DNA of 64,000 nucleotides from Alkalicoccus urumqiensis (GCF_002993335.1 NZ_PVNS01000001.1:310001-374000), one strand, 5' to 3'. Positions 43,788 through 52,376 are shown, counted from the stretch's first letter. The notes: generated by a model from the letters alone, not told the origin. Made by a program: numbers and translations.

Positions 43788-45224
43788 TTACGCTTCCGAT
43801 GGCTCTTTTTCTCCGGACGACCGTGCTTCATCCTGCTCCGCCTGCTTTGCGGGGCTCTTAATAAACAGTGCAATGATAAAGCCGATAAAGGCAAGGATCG
43901 TGGCGATCCAGAAGGAGATATTCACCCCGTAAATCATCGCCTGATTCATTTCCAGACTGGACGGGGCAGCCGCAGCCCCGACGGACATGACCGTGACGAG
44001 AAACGCGGTGCCGAGCGAGCCGCCGACCTGGCGCAGTGTGTTATTCATCGCCGTGCCGTGCGGAATGAGCCGCTCCGGCAGCTGGTTCAGGCCCGCCGTC
44101 GTAATCGGCATCATCACCATTGCGAGACTCAGCATCCGGAAGGCGTGTACGATCGCCAGATAGGCAAACGGCGTATCTTCTGTGAGCCGGGTGAATAAAA
44201 AGGTCATGACGGTCAAGAGCGCCATCCCGGAAATCGCGAGCCAGCGCACGCCGACTTTATCGAAAATCCGTCCGGTGACCGGATTCATCACTCCCATCAG
44301 CACTGCACCGGGAAGAAGCATCAGACCGGACTCAAATGCCGTATAGCCGTGCATGTCCTGCATGTAAATCGGTAGAATCGTCGCCGCTCCGATCATCGAC
44401 ATGAAGACGACGATACCGATGACATTCGTCAGCGCAAAAATGCCGTACCGGAACACCCGGAACTCGAGAATCGGCTCTGACAATTTCAGCTGACGGAGAA
44501 TGAACCACGTCAGTGTCACGGCGCCGACTGAAGCGGAAAGAAGCACTTCCCAGCTTCCCCAGCCGGCGGTTCCGGCGCTGCTGAAGGCAAACAGCAGTCC
44601 GCCGAAGCCCATTGTCGACAGCATAATCGACGTAATATCGATCGTCGGGAACGTCTGTTTTGTCACATTTTTCAGGACGAAATAGGCAATGACGAGGTCG
44701 AGAAGCGCAATCGGCAGGACGATGTAAAACAGCGCCCGCCACGGATACTGATCAACGACCCATCCGGAAAGGGTCGGGCCGATCGCCGGTGCAAACGCGA
44801 TGACAAGCCCGACGAGCCCCATCGCCTGCCCACGCTTTTCCACCGGAAAAATCATGAACAAAACCGTCTGCATAAGGGGAAGCATAATCCCTGCACCGCT
44901 CGCCTGCACGATCCGTCCGGCAATAAGCACTTCAAAGTTCGGCGACACGGCTGCGATCAGTGTTCCCACTGCAAACAGGCTCATCGCCGACATGAATAAT
45001 CCTCTCGTCGTAAACTTTCCAATTAAAAAAGCCGTAATCGGGATCATAATCCCGTTTACCAGCATAAAAATTGTGTTGATCCACTGGGCCAGGTTCGCAT
45101 CAATACCTAGATCCGCCATGATCGGCGGAATGGCCGTCACTAAAAGCGTCTGGTTTAAAATAGCGACGAACGCTCCAGCAAGAAGCACTGCGACCAGCGG
45201 CCCTTTTCGTATGGAATCCACCAT
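43788..45224 (-). CDS. DHA2-family (EmrB/QacA) multidrug exporter
   Basis: 478 residues from ATG 45224 behind AATGGAGAG; the longer open frame crosses the promoter of the next gene and is rejected. Fourteen membrane helices are predicted. DHA2 marks are FVAILNQTLLVTAIPPIMADLG in helix 1, QASGAGIMLPLMQTVLF in helix 4 and GLVIAFAPAIGPTLSGWVVDQYPWRALF (motif C) around helix 5. It exports drugs, lipophilic cations or metabolites using the proton gradient. No regulator is adjacent. It is divergent from the aminotransferase gene with a 150-bp gap. Confidence 0.93.
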   Translation of the reverse strand: MVDSIRKGPLVAVLLAGAFVAILNQTLLVTAIPPIMADLGIDANLAQWINTIFMLVNGIMIPITAFLIGKFTTRGLFMSAMSLFAVGTLIAAVSPNFEVLIAGRIVQASGAGIMLPLMQTVLFMIFPVEKRGQAMGLVGLVIAFAPAIGPTLSGWVVDQYPWRALFYIVLPIALLDLVIAYFVLKNVTKQTFPTIDITSIMLSTMGFGGLLFAFSSAGTAGWGSWEVLLSASVGAVTLTWFILRQLKLSEPILEFRVFRYGIFALTNVIGIVVFMSMIGAATILPIYMQDMHGYTAFESGLMLLPGAVLMGVMNPVTGRIFDKVGVRWLAISGMALLTVMTFLFTRLTEDTPFAYLAIVHAFRMLSLAMVMMPITTAGLNQLPERLIPHGTAMNNTLRQVGGSLGTAFLVTVMSVGAAAAPSSLEMNQAMIYGVNISFWIATILAFIGFIIALFIKSPAKQAEQDEARSSGEKEPSEA

Positions 45225-45374
45225 AAATACCGCTCTCCATTCCGTTTTCCCACCTATACGATTATACCGAATTTCCTGCGGAACCCGAAACAATGTGCTC
45301 GTTCTTCCATTTGTCATCCTGAGTCTGCTTTCGTACAATAAAGGGAAATCGATTTCTTTCCAGGAGGTGCCCGC

Positions 45375-46538
45375 ATGCATTCTTTTCCCTCATCCAGCCG
45401 GCTTAAGCAGCTGCCGGAGCAGTTTTTTGCCGATCTCGTCAAACGGGCAGCGTCGAAAGAGGACCTTATTAATCTCGGACAGGGCAACCCCGATCAGCCG
45501 ACGCCTGTACATATCATAGAAGCCGTGCAGCAAGCTTCAGCGAAACCGGAGCATCATAAATATTCTCCGTTCCGCGGACGCCGGTTTCTCCGGAAAGCGG
45601 CGGCGGATTTCTACGAAAGAGAATATGGCGTGACACTCGACCCGGATACCGAAATTGCGGTGCTTCCCGGAGCCAAAACCGGCCTGGTGGAGCTGAGCCT
45701 GTGTCTCGCGGATCCGGGGGACACGGTGCTTCTTCCGGACCCCGGCTATCCCGACTACCTGTCCGGCACGTCGCTTGCCGGTGCCCGGACTGTCATGATG
45801 CCGCTTCAGCAGAAAAACCGGTTTCTGCCGGATTACGGGGGTCTTTCCAAAGACAATCTCGACCGCGCCAGACTGATGTTCCTGAACTATCCGAACAACC
45901 CGACCGGCGGATGTGCCGACCCGTCCTTCTTCGCGGAAACGGTGACACTTGCCCGCCGGCATCATATCTGCGTCTGCCACGATTTTGCCTATGGCACGAT
46001 CGGATTTGACGGAACGAAGCCGCCGAGTTTTCTCGAAACGCCCGGAGCAAAGGAAACCGGCATTGAAATTTTCACACTCTCCAAAGCGTACAACATGGCC
46101 GGGTGGCGGATTGCATTTGCCGCCGGAAATGCTTCGGTTATTGAACAGCTGAACCTCATTCAGGACCACTTGTTTGTAAGCCTTCCCGGAGCCATTCAGG
46201 AAGCCGGAGCGGCGGCACTGAACGGCAGTCAGGACTGCACCAGGTCACTGACCGCTTTGTACGAACGGCGGCGGGACGTTCTCCTGGCAGAGGCGGCCCG
46301 GATCGGATGGGAGATCCCACCGCCGAAAGGTTCCTTTTTCGTCTGGGCTCCGGTGCCGGAAGGCTTTACATCTGCTTCGTTCACCGACCTTCTGCTGGAG
46401 AAAGCCGGCGTCATGGCTGCTCCGGGTCACGGATTCGGTGCCCACGGAGAAGGCTGGGTCCGCCTTGGCCTGGTCGTTTCTGAAGAAGCGATCGCCGAAG
46501 CGATGCAGCGGATCGACCAGCTTTCGCTCTTCTCCTGA
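45375..46538 (+). CDS. PLP-dependent class I aminotransferase (MtnE-like)
   Basis: 387 residues from ATG 45375 behind CAGGAGGTG. It belongs to fold type I aminotransferases: NLGQGNPDQPTP, GAKTGLVELSLCLADPGDTVL, NYPNNPTGG, and the PLP-binding Lys in TLSKAYNMAGWRIAFAAG, near residue 235. The C-terminal Arg that binds the substrate carboxylate is in GWVRLGLV. Length and sequence pattern resemble the methionine-salvage aminotransferase of B. subtilis, which makes methionine from 2-oxo-4-methylthiobutanoate. No other salvage gene is near, so substrate specificity stays open. Confidence 0.88.
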   Translation: MHSFPSSSRLKQLPEQFFADLVKRAASKEDLINLGQGNPDQPTPVHIIEAVQQASAKPEHHKYSPFRGRRFLRKAAADFYEREYGVTLDPDTEIAVLPGAKTGLVELSLCLADPGDTVLLPDPGYPDYLSGTSLAGARTVMMPLQQKNRFLPDYGGLSKDNLDRARLMFLNYPNNPTGGCADPSFFAETVTLARRHHICVCHDFAYGTIGFDGTKPPSFLETPGAKETGIEIFTLSKAYNMAGWRIAFAAGNASVIEQLNLIQDHLFVSLPGAIQEAGAAALNGSQDCTRSLTALYERRRDVLLAEAARIGWEIPPPKGSFFVWAPVPEGFTSASFTDLLLEKAGVMAAPGHGFGAHGEGWVRLGLVVSEEAIAEAMQRIDQLSLFS

Positions 46539-46601
46539 ATGCTGTCATCTTCTGTCATATTCTCTTTTTCCCTGTTTTTTAAAAGAAAGTGTCGAAAACA
46601 T

Positions 46602-46627
46602 GTTTAACTCTGCAAAAAATCGGGAAA
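46602..46627 (+). promoter_or_regulatory. Sigma-B-type promoter upstream of the PAS-STAS gene
   Basis: GTTTAA (46602-46607) and GGGAAA (46622-46627) are separated by 14 bp, matching the sigma-B consensus GTTTAW-N12-15-GGGWAW. The start codon is about 49 nt downstream. Confidence 0.8.
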
Positions 46628-46675
46628 AATCATCTAATGATGTATGACTATAGGTACCTTTTGGAGGGACGGTCC

Positions 46676-47431
46676 ATGCTGAAGACAGCATTCGATTTTA
46701 TCGACGAAGGCATCCTGATTACGGATGAAGAACTGCGCGTGCAGTTTATTAACAAAGCATTTGAACGATTATTTTCGCTTAACCGCGAAGAAGTTTCCGG
46801 CGCCCCTGTTTATGAGATTTTCCCGGATATTCCGGAAAGAGAAAAAATGCTCGAGCGTACGAAACGTCAGGCTTCCGGCCAGAAAGCTCCGGAATTCACT
46901 TTTCCATGGAACGGCCGGAATTATGTTCTGCAGGCGGAGACGGAAGTCGGAAAAACGGAGGATGGGACGTTTTTTATTGCGAAAGTAACCGACCTCACCG
47001 ATCATGTCCAGGAGCAGGAGCGGCTCATGAAGGCCGTGGATGATTTAAGCTCAAAAGTGATTCTGCTGCACGATGACATCGGCATTCTGCCATTGTATCC
47101 ATTTTTGACGGAGGACCAGGGGGAGCGGACGATCCACCATGCGATGAAACAGTGCACGGAAGAGCAGCTCTCTATGCTTATCGTTGATTTATCGGCCATT
47201 AAAGATCTGGAAGATACATATGTAAACATGCTGACACGTCTTCTGCAGATGCTTTCACTTCTCGGTCTCGACGTAAAAATTTCCGGTGTGCAGCCGGAAG
47301 CAGCGGCCGGGATGGTAGATTATAAACATATTTTCCGCTGTTATCCGACGTACAGCCATTTAAAAACAGCGCTCCGTGCCCTGGATTTTCAGCATGCGGA
47401 GAACCGGGAATCGGCAGGTGTCCGACGATGA
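46676..47431 (+). CDS. RsbR-like PAS-STAS stress-sensor protein
   Basis: 251 residues from ATG 46676 behind TTGGAGGG. Residues 1-110 form a PAS domain (FDFIDEGILITDEELRVQFINKAFERLF), in place of the globin-like N-domain of B. subtilis RsbR. Residues 130-240 form a STAS domain, with LIVDLSAIKDLEDTYVNMLTRLLQML and ISGVQPEAAAGMV. The Thr of EDTYV aligns with a phosphorylation site of RsbR paralogues; the other usual Thr position is less clear. Such proteins sit in the stressosome and control sigma-B. The sigma-B promoter ahead of the gene suggests a feedback loop. Confidence 0.82.
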   Translation: MLKTAFDFIDEGILITDEELRVQFINKAFERLFSLNREEVSGAPVYEIFPDIPEREKMLERTKRQASGQKAPEFTFPWNGRNYVLQAETEVGKTEDGTFFIAKVTDLTDHVQEQERLMKAVDDLSSKVILLHDDIGILPLYPFLTEDQGERTIHHAMKQCTEEQLSMLIVDLSAIKDLEDTYVNMLTRLLQMLSLLGLDVKISGVQPEAAAGMVDYKHIFRCYPTYSHLKTALRALDFQHAENRESAGVRR

Positions 47432-47619
47432 GTACTGAAACCACCCTTTCTTCCAGACTGGAAAAGGCCCAGGCGGACCTTTTTCATAAACGGAAAATGA
47501 TGGGAAAACGACGAAGCAGCTATATGATCCGGCGCGCAGCAGATGAAGCGGCTGTGCTGGAAAGCCGCATCATCCAGCTGGAACAGCGGCTGTATGAAAT
47601 CCGCCTGCAGAAAAGCTGA
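47428..47619 (+). CDS. Small coiled-coil protein (63 residues)
   Basis: It overlaps the PAS-STAS gene by ATGA, so it is translationally coupled. Nearly the whole length is helical with heptad spacing (LSSRLEKAQADLFHKRKMM and AAVLESRIIQLEQRLYEIRLQK), indicating a coiled coil. No family recognised. The coupling suggests that it works with the stress sensor. Confidence 0.75.
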   Translation: MSTETTLSSRLEKAQADLFHKRKMMGKRRSSYMIRRAADEAAVLESRIIQLEQRLYEIRLQKS

Positions 47620-47633
47620 GACGTTTTCTGCGT

Positions 47634-47681
47634 CCTCCCGCCGGGAATAGATGTCTATTCTGGCCAGCGGGAGGTTTTTTT
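47634..47681 (+). terminator. Terminator whose stem carries the ribosome binding site of the next gene
   Basis: CCTCCCGC (47634-47641) pairs with GCGGGAGG (47667-47674), with an inner TAGA/TCTA stem, followed by seven T that end directly at the ATG of the hydrolase gene. The GGGAGG of the stem is the only ribosome binding site available to that gene. Confidence 0.8.
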
Positions 47682-48527
47682 ATGGAGGCACGGGTCATCA
47701 CGGTAAACAATGTAAATCTGCTTACACGGACAGCGGGGCCGGAAGCCGGGCCGCTTATTGTTCTGCTGCACGGATTTCCGGACTCGGCCCGGACGTGGAC
47801 GCATCTGCAGGAAGCACTTGCCGCAGACGGATGGTTTACAGCAGCGCCGGTGCAGCGGGGCTATGACGGCAGCAGCCGGCCGGAAAATCCCGCATCATAT
47901 CATCTGGAGGAGCTCCGCCGGGACGTGCTCGGTTTGATCCAGGCATTCGGCCGACGGGATGCGGTCCTGATCGGCCACGACTGGGGAGGTGCTGTCGCCT
48001 GGTATACGGCGGCCGTTTCTCCGGAATCGGTGCGGGCGCTTCTTCCCATCAACATGCCCCACCCGGCTGCGATGCAGAAAGAAATTCTGCGCCTTTCCAG
48101 GCAGACGCTCCGGAGTCAGTACGTTGCTTTCTTTCAGCTGCCGCGTCTTCCGGAAAAGCTGCTGACGCCTTCTGTGCTTGAAGCGTCCCTTGTAAAGACA
48201 GCCAACCCGGGGACGTTTTCAGAAGAGGAGCTGCAGGCATACCGGGAAGGGTGGCAGGAGGAAGACACGCGGAGGACGATGATCCACTGGTACCGGGCGC
48301 TCCGGTACATCCGCTTTCCTTCTCACCGCATTCAGGTGCCTGTGCGGATGCTGTGGGGGCTTCAGGATCCGTTTCTCGACAAGGAAACCGCTAAAAAGAG
48401 CCTCTCCTGCACGGAAAACGGCCGTTTGATTTTCGTTGATGACGCGACACACTGGATCCATCATGAGCACCCCGCCCTGACTGCACGTCTTGTAAAAGAG
48501 CTCCTTGCTTCTGCCGATGAAACGTAA
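47682..48527 (+). CDS. Alpha/beta hydrolase, epoxide hydrolase/dehalogenase-like
   Basis: 281 residues. LHGFPDSARTWTHL holds the HGFPD motif, VLIGHDWGGAVAWYTAA carries Asp as nucleophile instead of Ser, and LWGLQDPFLD and VDDATHWIHHEHP supply the acid and the His. A cap domain lies at about residues 130-215. The Asp nucleophile and HGFPD point to soluble epoxide hydrolases or haloalkane/fluoroacetate dehalogenases. Its translation signal is buried in the preceding terminator stem, so expression may depend on promoter position or RNA folding. Confidence 0.9.
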   Translation: MEARVITVNNVNLLTRTAGPEAGPLIVLLHGFPDSARTWTHLQEALAADGWFTAAPVQRGYDGSSRPENPASYHLEELRRDVLGLIQAFGRRDAVLIGHDWGGAVAWYTAAVSPESVRALLPINMPHPAAMQKEILRLSRQTLRSQYVAFFQLPRLPEKLLTPSVLEASLVKTANPGTFSEEELQAYREGWQEEDTRRTMIHWYRALRYIRFPSHRIQVPVRMLWGLQDPFLDKETAKKSLSCTENGRLIFVDDATHWIHHEHPALTARLVKELLASADET

Positions 48528-48556
48528 CCCGCCCGGTCTGCCCGGGCGGGTTTTTT
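48528..48556 (+). terminator. Terminator of the alpha/beta hydrolase gene
   Basis: CCCGCCCGG pairs with CCGGGCGGG around TCTG-type loop bases, followed by six T, directly after the stop codon. Confidence 0.93.
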
Positions 48557-48624
48557 GTGCTTTGGACTGCCCATTTCCAATAGATACCCATCACCTTTCA
48601 GACTATTCTTTTTCCTTCATTAAT

Positions 48625-48649
48625 GTTTATTTTTAACTTAAGCGGGTAC
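48625..48649 (+). promoter_or_regulatory. Sigma-B-type promoter upstream of the BCCT gene
   Basis: GTTTAT (48625-48630) and GGGTAC (48644-48649) are 13 bp apart, close to the sigma-B consensus. The start codon is 35 nt downstream. Stress control would suit a compatible-solute transporter. Confidence 0.65.
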
Positions 48650-48683
48650 ACCCCACTGAAACAAGTTTTTAGGAGGTATCTTT

Positions 48684-50228
48684 ATGGACAAGGACGAACG
48701 CGGCAGGCTGATTGATTACCGCATTTTTCTCCCTGCGCTGCTGATTGTAATCCTGATCAGTCTGCCCCTCTCCCTATATGAATCTGCGTCGCTTGATGTG
48801 TTAAACCGCATCTTCGACGAAATCGTCCGTGCGTTCAGCTGGGGCTACATATGGTATGCCATTATTCTGCTCGGTTTCGGACTTTATTTATCTTTTTCCA
48901 AATACGGAAACGTGGTGCTCGGCGATCCTGCGCAGAAGCCGCGTTTTTCGCTGTTTGAATATGCGTCGATTTTAATCGCAATGGGCGTCGGCTCGACGAT
49001 CATGCGTACAGGTATGGTTGCCTGGACAGGTGTGGCCAACGACCCGCCGTTCGGTATGGAAGCCGGATCCACCGAAGCCCTCCTCATGGGGAACGCGTAC
49101 AGCATGTTCATGTGGAGCTTTCAGGTGTTCGCCATTTTCGTCATGGCCGCGCCGGCGATGGCCTACATTCTGCACGTCCGGAAACGGCCGCTCATGCGTA
49201 TTTCCGAAGCATGCCGGGTTCTTTTCGGCGACCGCTTTACCGATGGGTTCGGCGGCAAAGTGCTCGACATTATTTTTCTCGTCAGTATTTTATCCGGAGC
49301 TGCCGTCACACTCGGCCTTGGCACCCCGATCGTGACGCACAACCTGGCGCGCCTGTTTGATCTGCAGATGACCTTCACCCTCACGCTCGGCGTGACGCTT
49401 TTATGGGTCATTCTCTTCTCGCTCAGTGCCTACCTCGGCATTGAACGCGGGATTAAGCGGCTCAGTACATTCAATATGTACCTTGCTGCCGGATTCGCTG
49501 TATTCGTCATGCTCTTCGGTCCGGGTGTTTTCATTCTGGATTATTTCACCGACTCGCTGCGGACGCTTGTGACGAACTACGTCGACATCTCGCTTTATAC
49601 CGATTCGCTCGCACTCGGCGACGCGACATACATGCAGACGAACACCGTTTTCTGGTTCGCCTACAGTGCCACGTGGGCGATGCTCCACAGCATTTTTGCT
49701 GCTAAAATCTCGGAAGGCCGGACAATCAAGGAAATGATCATGACGTATCTGCTCGCGCCGACGATGCTTTCCTGGCTTGCAACAGGCGTTCTCGGCGGAC
49801 TCGCTGTCCACCGTCACGTCACCGGTTCTCTCGACGTACTGGCTTTGACGGAAAACGGCGAACCGGTCGCAGCGATCCCCGAAATACTGTCGACCCTTCC
49901 GTTCGGTGAGATCGCACTCGTCGTCTTCATGATTGTCGCCATGATCTTTTTAACGACGACACTCGATTCCACGACGTACACAATCGCCGCCTACACGAGT
50001 ACGCGGAACATGGCCGAGAACGAGCCGTCCCGGAAACTCCGCATTATCGTAGCGGCTATCATTGCCGCGGTTGCTCTCGTTCTGATGCGGATCGGCGGAC
50101 TGCCGCCGCTCGAAGTCGTCTCCGGGCTGCTGGGACTCCCGATTATCCTGCTCCAGTTCTGCACCATTGCAGCGATCATCATCATGCTCCGTCAGGACCG
50201 TGCCTGGGAAAACAACGTACGCAAATAA
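48684..50228 (+). CDS. BCCT-family transporter (betaine/carnitine/choline type)
   Basis: 514 residues from ATG 48684 behind TTTAGGAGG, with twelve membrane helices. The BCCT pattern is seen in FSKYGNVVLGDPAQKPRFSLFEY, in MGVGSTIMRTGMVAWTG and in FAAKISEGRTIKEMIM. The helix-8 tryptophan box usual for glycine-betaine carriers (WWxSWxPFVG) is altered to WFAYSATWAMLHSIF, which is nearer the CaiT carnitine exchanger pattern. It also has an extended extracellular loop before helix 10 (TENGEPVAAIPEILSTLPFG). The substrate may be carnitine, a betaine or another quaternary amine. Confidence 0.9.
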   Translation: MDKDERGRLIDYRIFLPALLIVILISLPLSLYESASLDVLNRIFDEIVRAFSWGYIWYAIILLGFGLYLSFSKYGNVVLGDPAQKPRFSLFEYASILIAMGVGSTIMRTGMVAWTGVANDPPFGMEAGSTEALLMGNAYSMFMWSFQVFAIFVMAAPAMAYILHVRKRPLMRISEACRVLFGDRFTDGFGGKVLDIIFLVSILSGAAVTLGLGTPIVTHNLARLFDLQMTFTLTLGVTLLWVILFSLSAYLGIERGIKRLSTFNMYLAAGFAVFVMLFGPGVFILDYFTDSLRTLVTNYVDISLYTDSLALGDATYMQTNTVFWFAYSATWAMLHSIFAAKISEGRTIKEMIMTYLLAPTMLSWLATGVLGGLAVHRHVTGSLDVLALTENGEPVAAIPEILSTLPFGEIALVVFMIVAMIFLTTTLDSTTYTIAAYTSTRNMAENEPSRKLRIIVAAIIAAVALVLMRIGGLPPLEVVSGLLGLPIILLQFCTIAAIIIMLRQDRAWENNVRK

Positions 50229-50287
50229 GAACGAACCGGGAAGCGGAAGCATTCGGAGCCCTATCGAATCTTCCACACCTTGCTTAA

Positions 50288-50315
50288 GACCAGGCAGACA
50301 CTGCCTGGTCTTTTT
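50288..50315 (+). terminator. Terminator of the BCCT gene (ACCAGGC-type hairpin)
   Basis: GACCAGGCAG pairs with CTGCCTGGTC around ACA, followed by TTTTT. The stem is the same ACCAGGC/GCCTGGT sequence that opens the mosaic repeats at 8687 and 20489, and resembles the imperfect one at 63072. Confidence 0.93.
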
Positions 50316-50404
50316 GCTGCTGCAGCATTATTGATAACGGTTTAATGCGGATGGCTGCGGCGGGAGTGGCCGCAGCGGTTATTCGGGCTGGGGCTTTTCG
50401 GCAT

Positions 50405-50581
50405 AGTCTCACTTCGGAGGGATTCAGTCCGACAACGGCGGCCTGGAGTCTAACAACTCCGTCTGCCGCTCCGACAACTCGATGGTCCATTCTCACACCG
50501 GCCTTAAAGTCTAACTTCCAGCTCCGAAAGTCCAGCTTCTCCCGTGCAAATTCCAACAACGCACCGTCAGAGTCCAACTTC
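50405..50581 (+). repeat. Array C: nine phased copies of AGTCCAAC-like word
   Basis: Units start at 50405, 50426, 50447, 50468, 50489, 50508, 50529, 50550 and 50571. The intervals are 21, 21, 21, 21, 19, 21, 21 and 21 bp. The word is AGTC(C/T)(A/G/C)AC followed by TTC or AAC. Just before it are GCGGATGGCTGCGGCGGGAG and GGGGCTTTTCGGCATA, which match the leader of array A. The first unit (CTCACTTCGGAGGGA) also resembles the first unit of array A. The conserved CCAACCCC trailing motif is not clear here. Of the four arrays this one has the most regular phasing. Confidence 0.85.
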
Positions 50582-50884
50582 TCCATGCCACGCCAGGCGG
50601 CTGAAAAGAGCGGACCAGCTATAGAGCAGCCCGGCTTTTCTCCGGAAAGCCTACAGCAAGCTTCTGCTATGAATCCTTCGTATTTCACCTCTAATTTACT
50701 GCGCTTCGGAGCGTCCGGCAGGGACGCCGGTGGGATTCGTTCTTCGCTTCGGCACGGCTCCGCGCGGCCGCGCCGCATGGCAGAAGTTCGCTGCCCTGCG
50801 CCTTAAACCAAAGGCCTGCTCCGCTGATGCTATACAGCCGTGCAAACAGCGCCCGGCTGGAAGAGGCTTCGAATTTTCTGCTAT
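50582..50884 (+). repeat. Mosaic intergenic repeat, copy 4
   Basis: It contains CTATGAATCCTTCGTATTTC, CTTCGGAGCGTCCGGCAG, GGTGGGATTCGTTCTTCG, the core GGCTCCGCGCGGCCGCGCCG at 50756 and CGCCCGGCTGGAAGAGGC. The modules match the 346-bp units at 20.6-21.3 kb. The first 60 bases after array C show nothing recognisable. No gene found. Confidence 0.8.
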
Positions 50885-50924
50885 AAAAAAAGAACAGCTC
50901 CGGCACCAGCTGCCGGAACTGCTC
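50885..50924 (-). terminator. Terminator of the CapA-like gene's transcription unit
   Basis: On the minus strand AGCAGTTCCGGCA pairs with TGCCGGAGCTGTTCT, followed by seven T. It lies about 140 nt beyond the CapA-like stop codon; the stretch between (50925-51064) holds only GC-rich sequence without a gene. Confidence 0.8.
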
Positions 50925-51064
50925 TACTGCACTCTGCCTGCCCGGGATCATGAGCACGTGCTAAAGGGGGTACGTACGTAAAAAAGGTGCAGGCAGCGGC
51001 ACGCCCGTGCCGGAACCGTACCCGGGATTCCCCGGATCCGGTTCCCGCAGGGCGGGAGACTTCC

Positions 51065-52363
51065 CTAAGAAAGACGGACGATTCCGGTGCCGTCTTCCTG
51101 GATATCGATCACGGTGCCGAACGGCCGGGAGAGCTCCTGCATTGTTTCCACCGGCCGCGTGCGCCGGGTCCGTCCGGGCCAGCCGCGCTGACTCCGAGGC
51201 TGGCCCCCGCCGAGGTCAATTGGGTGGAGTTCAAGGCGGGTCAGCTTTCCATGCTGCATTTCCCAGAACGGCACGACAGATTCCCAGACACCCGGGTGAA
51301 ACGCAAGTCCTTTGCCGCCGTGGCTTCGTGTATCGAACGCTTCTGCCGGCGAAGCACTGTCGCTCATGCCGTATTTGGCAAAGAAATCATACGGAAGATC
51401 CGATACCGTCTCGTTTTGAAAAATGAAGTTGCCGAGACTGTAAAAAATCGGCTTCCCCTGATACACTTCGATTCCCCGGAGAATATGCGGTCCGTGGCCG
51501 ATCACGGCATCGGCGCCTGCATCGATCCACTCGCGCGCGGCCTCCTGGTGAAAATCGGCAGGGGCTGCTTTATCCTCGCCGTCCATCTCGTGGGAATGGA
51601 TGCTGACGAGGACGACATCGGACGAGCCGCGGGCTGCTTTGATCTGCTCTTTCATGCGGAGACGGTCGGCTTCCCGCACGCTGCGCACGGTCCCTCTGCC
51701 GCCGACGCGGAAACGGAGCGGACCGAACGTCAGCGAATCTTCCGCGTCGGCTGTTTCAAAGCCCTCCTTCACGGCCAGATGATGATCGGCGTTAATGTCG
51801 GTGCGTGAAAGAATCGTCTGCAGGACACCGGCTTCCTCCGGTTCGATATGGTGCAGTGTGTCAAGGTGAAGCGGATTGACGCCGGGGCGGCCTTTCATGG
51901 TGCGGCTTGCGTAGCCTGCCGCCCAGGAAGGGTGAAACGTGGACGTTGCGGCAATGAGCGCCGCCCTTCCTTTCGTCGTCTCCACGTAGGCAGGGGCTGC
52001 TGCATCTGCCAGTGTCGGACCGATACCTGCGTACGTCATCTCTTCCTGCTTTAAATAACGCTCGGTTGCTTCCAGGCCGTCGTATAAATAATCCAGGCTG
52101 TGGTTCGTTGCGGCATTGAACAGATTAAACCCGTAATACTTCAAATCCGTAAGCACGCCCGGGTCTGCCATGGCCCACGTTCCTCCGCTGAATGCAGAAG
52201 GGGTTCCTTCTTTCTGATGGACCGTCGTTTCCAGGTTCGCAAAACGGACATCCGCCTCCCTGAGAAGGGAACGGAGTTCTGCTGCGCGGACGTCGTTTTC
52301 CGGGAGACGCCTCGTAATAAAGCAGTCGCCCACCGCGGCAAAGCGTATCGGTTCCTGTGTCAT
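51065..52363 (-). CDS. CapA-family metallophosphoesterase-like protein
   Basis: 432 residues without a signal peptide. The CapA (PGA_cap) domain shows FAAVGDCFITRRLP at the N-terminus, RFANLETTVHQ, LFNAATNHSLDY (the NH-D metal motif), VLVSIHSHEMDG, and ADAVIGHGPHILRGIEVYQGKPIFYSLGNFIF. CapA proteins function in poly-gamma-glutamate capsule systems, but stand-alone cytoplasmic members occur in catabolic clusters and may hydrolyse an amide or phosphate bond. It follows the nitroreductase gene by 13 nt, so it probably belongs to the same operon as the PyrD/PyrK genes. Its role there is unknown. Confidence 0.85.
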   Translation of the reverse strand: MTQEPIRFAAVGDCFITRRLPENDVRAAELRSLLREADVRFANLETTVHQKEGTPSAFSGGTWAMADPGVLTDLKYYGFNLFNAATNHSLDYLYDGLEATERYLKQEEMTYAGIGPTLADAAAPAYVETTKGRAALIAATSTFHPSWAAGYASRTMKGRPGVNPLHLDTLHHIEPEEAGVLQTILSRTDINADHHLAVKEGFETADAEDSLTFGPLRFRVGGRGTVRSVREADRLRMKEQIKAARGSSDVVLVSIHSHEMDGEDKAAPADFHQEAAREWIDAGADAVIGHGPHILRGIEVYQGKPIFYSLGNFIFQNETVSDLPYDFFAKYGMSDSASPAEAFDTRSHGGKGLAFHPGVWESVVPFWEMQHGKLTRLELHPIDLGGGQPRSQRGWPGRTRRTRPVETMQELSRPFGTVIDIQEDGTGIVRLS

Positions 52364-52376
52364 CGGTAGTTCCCTC

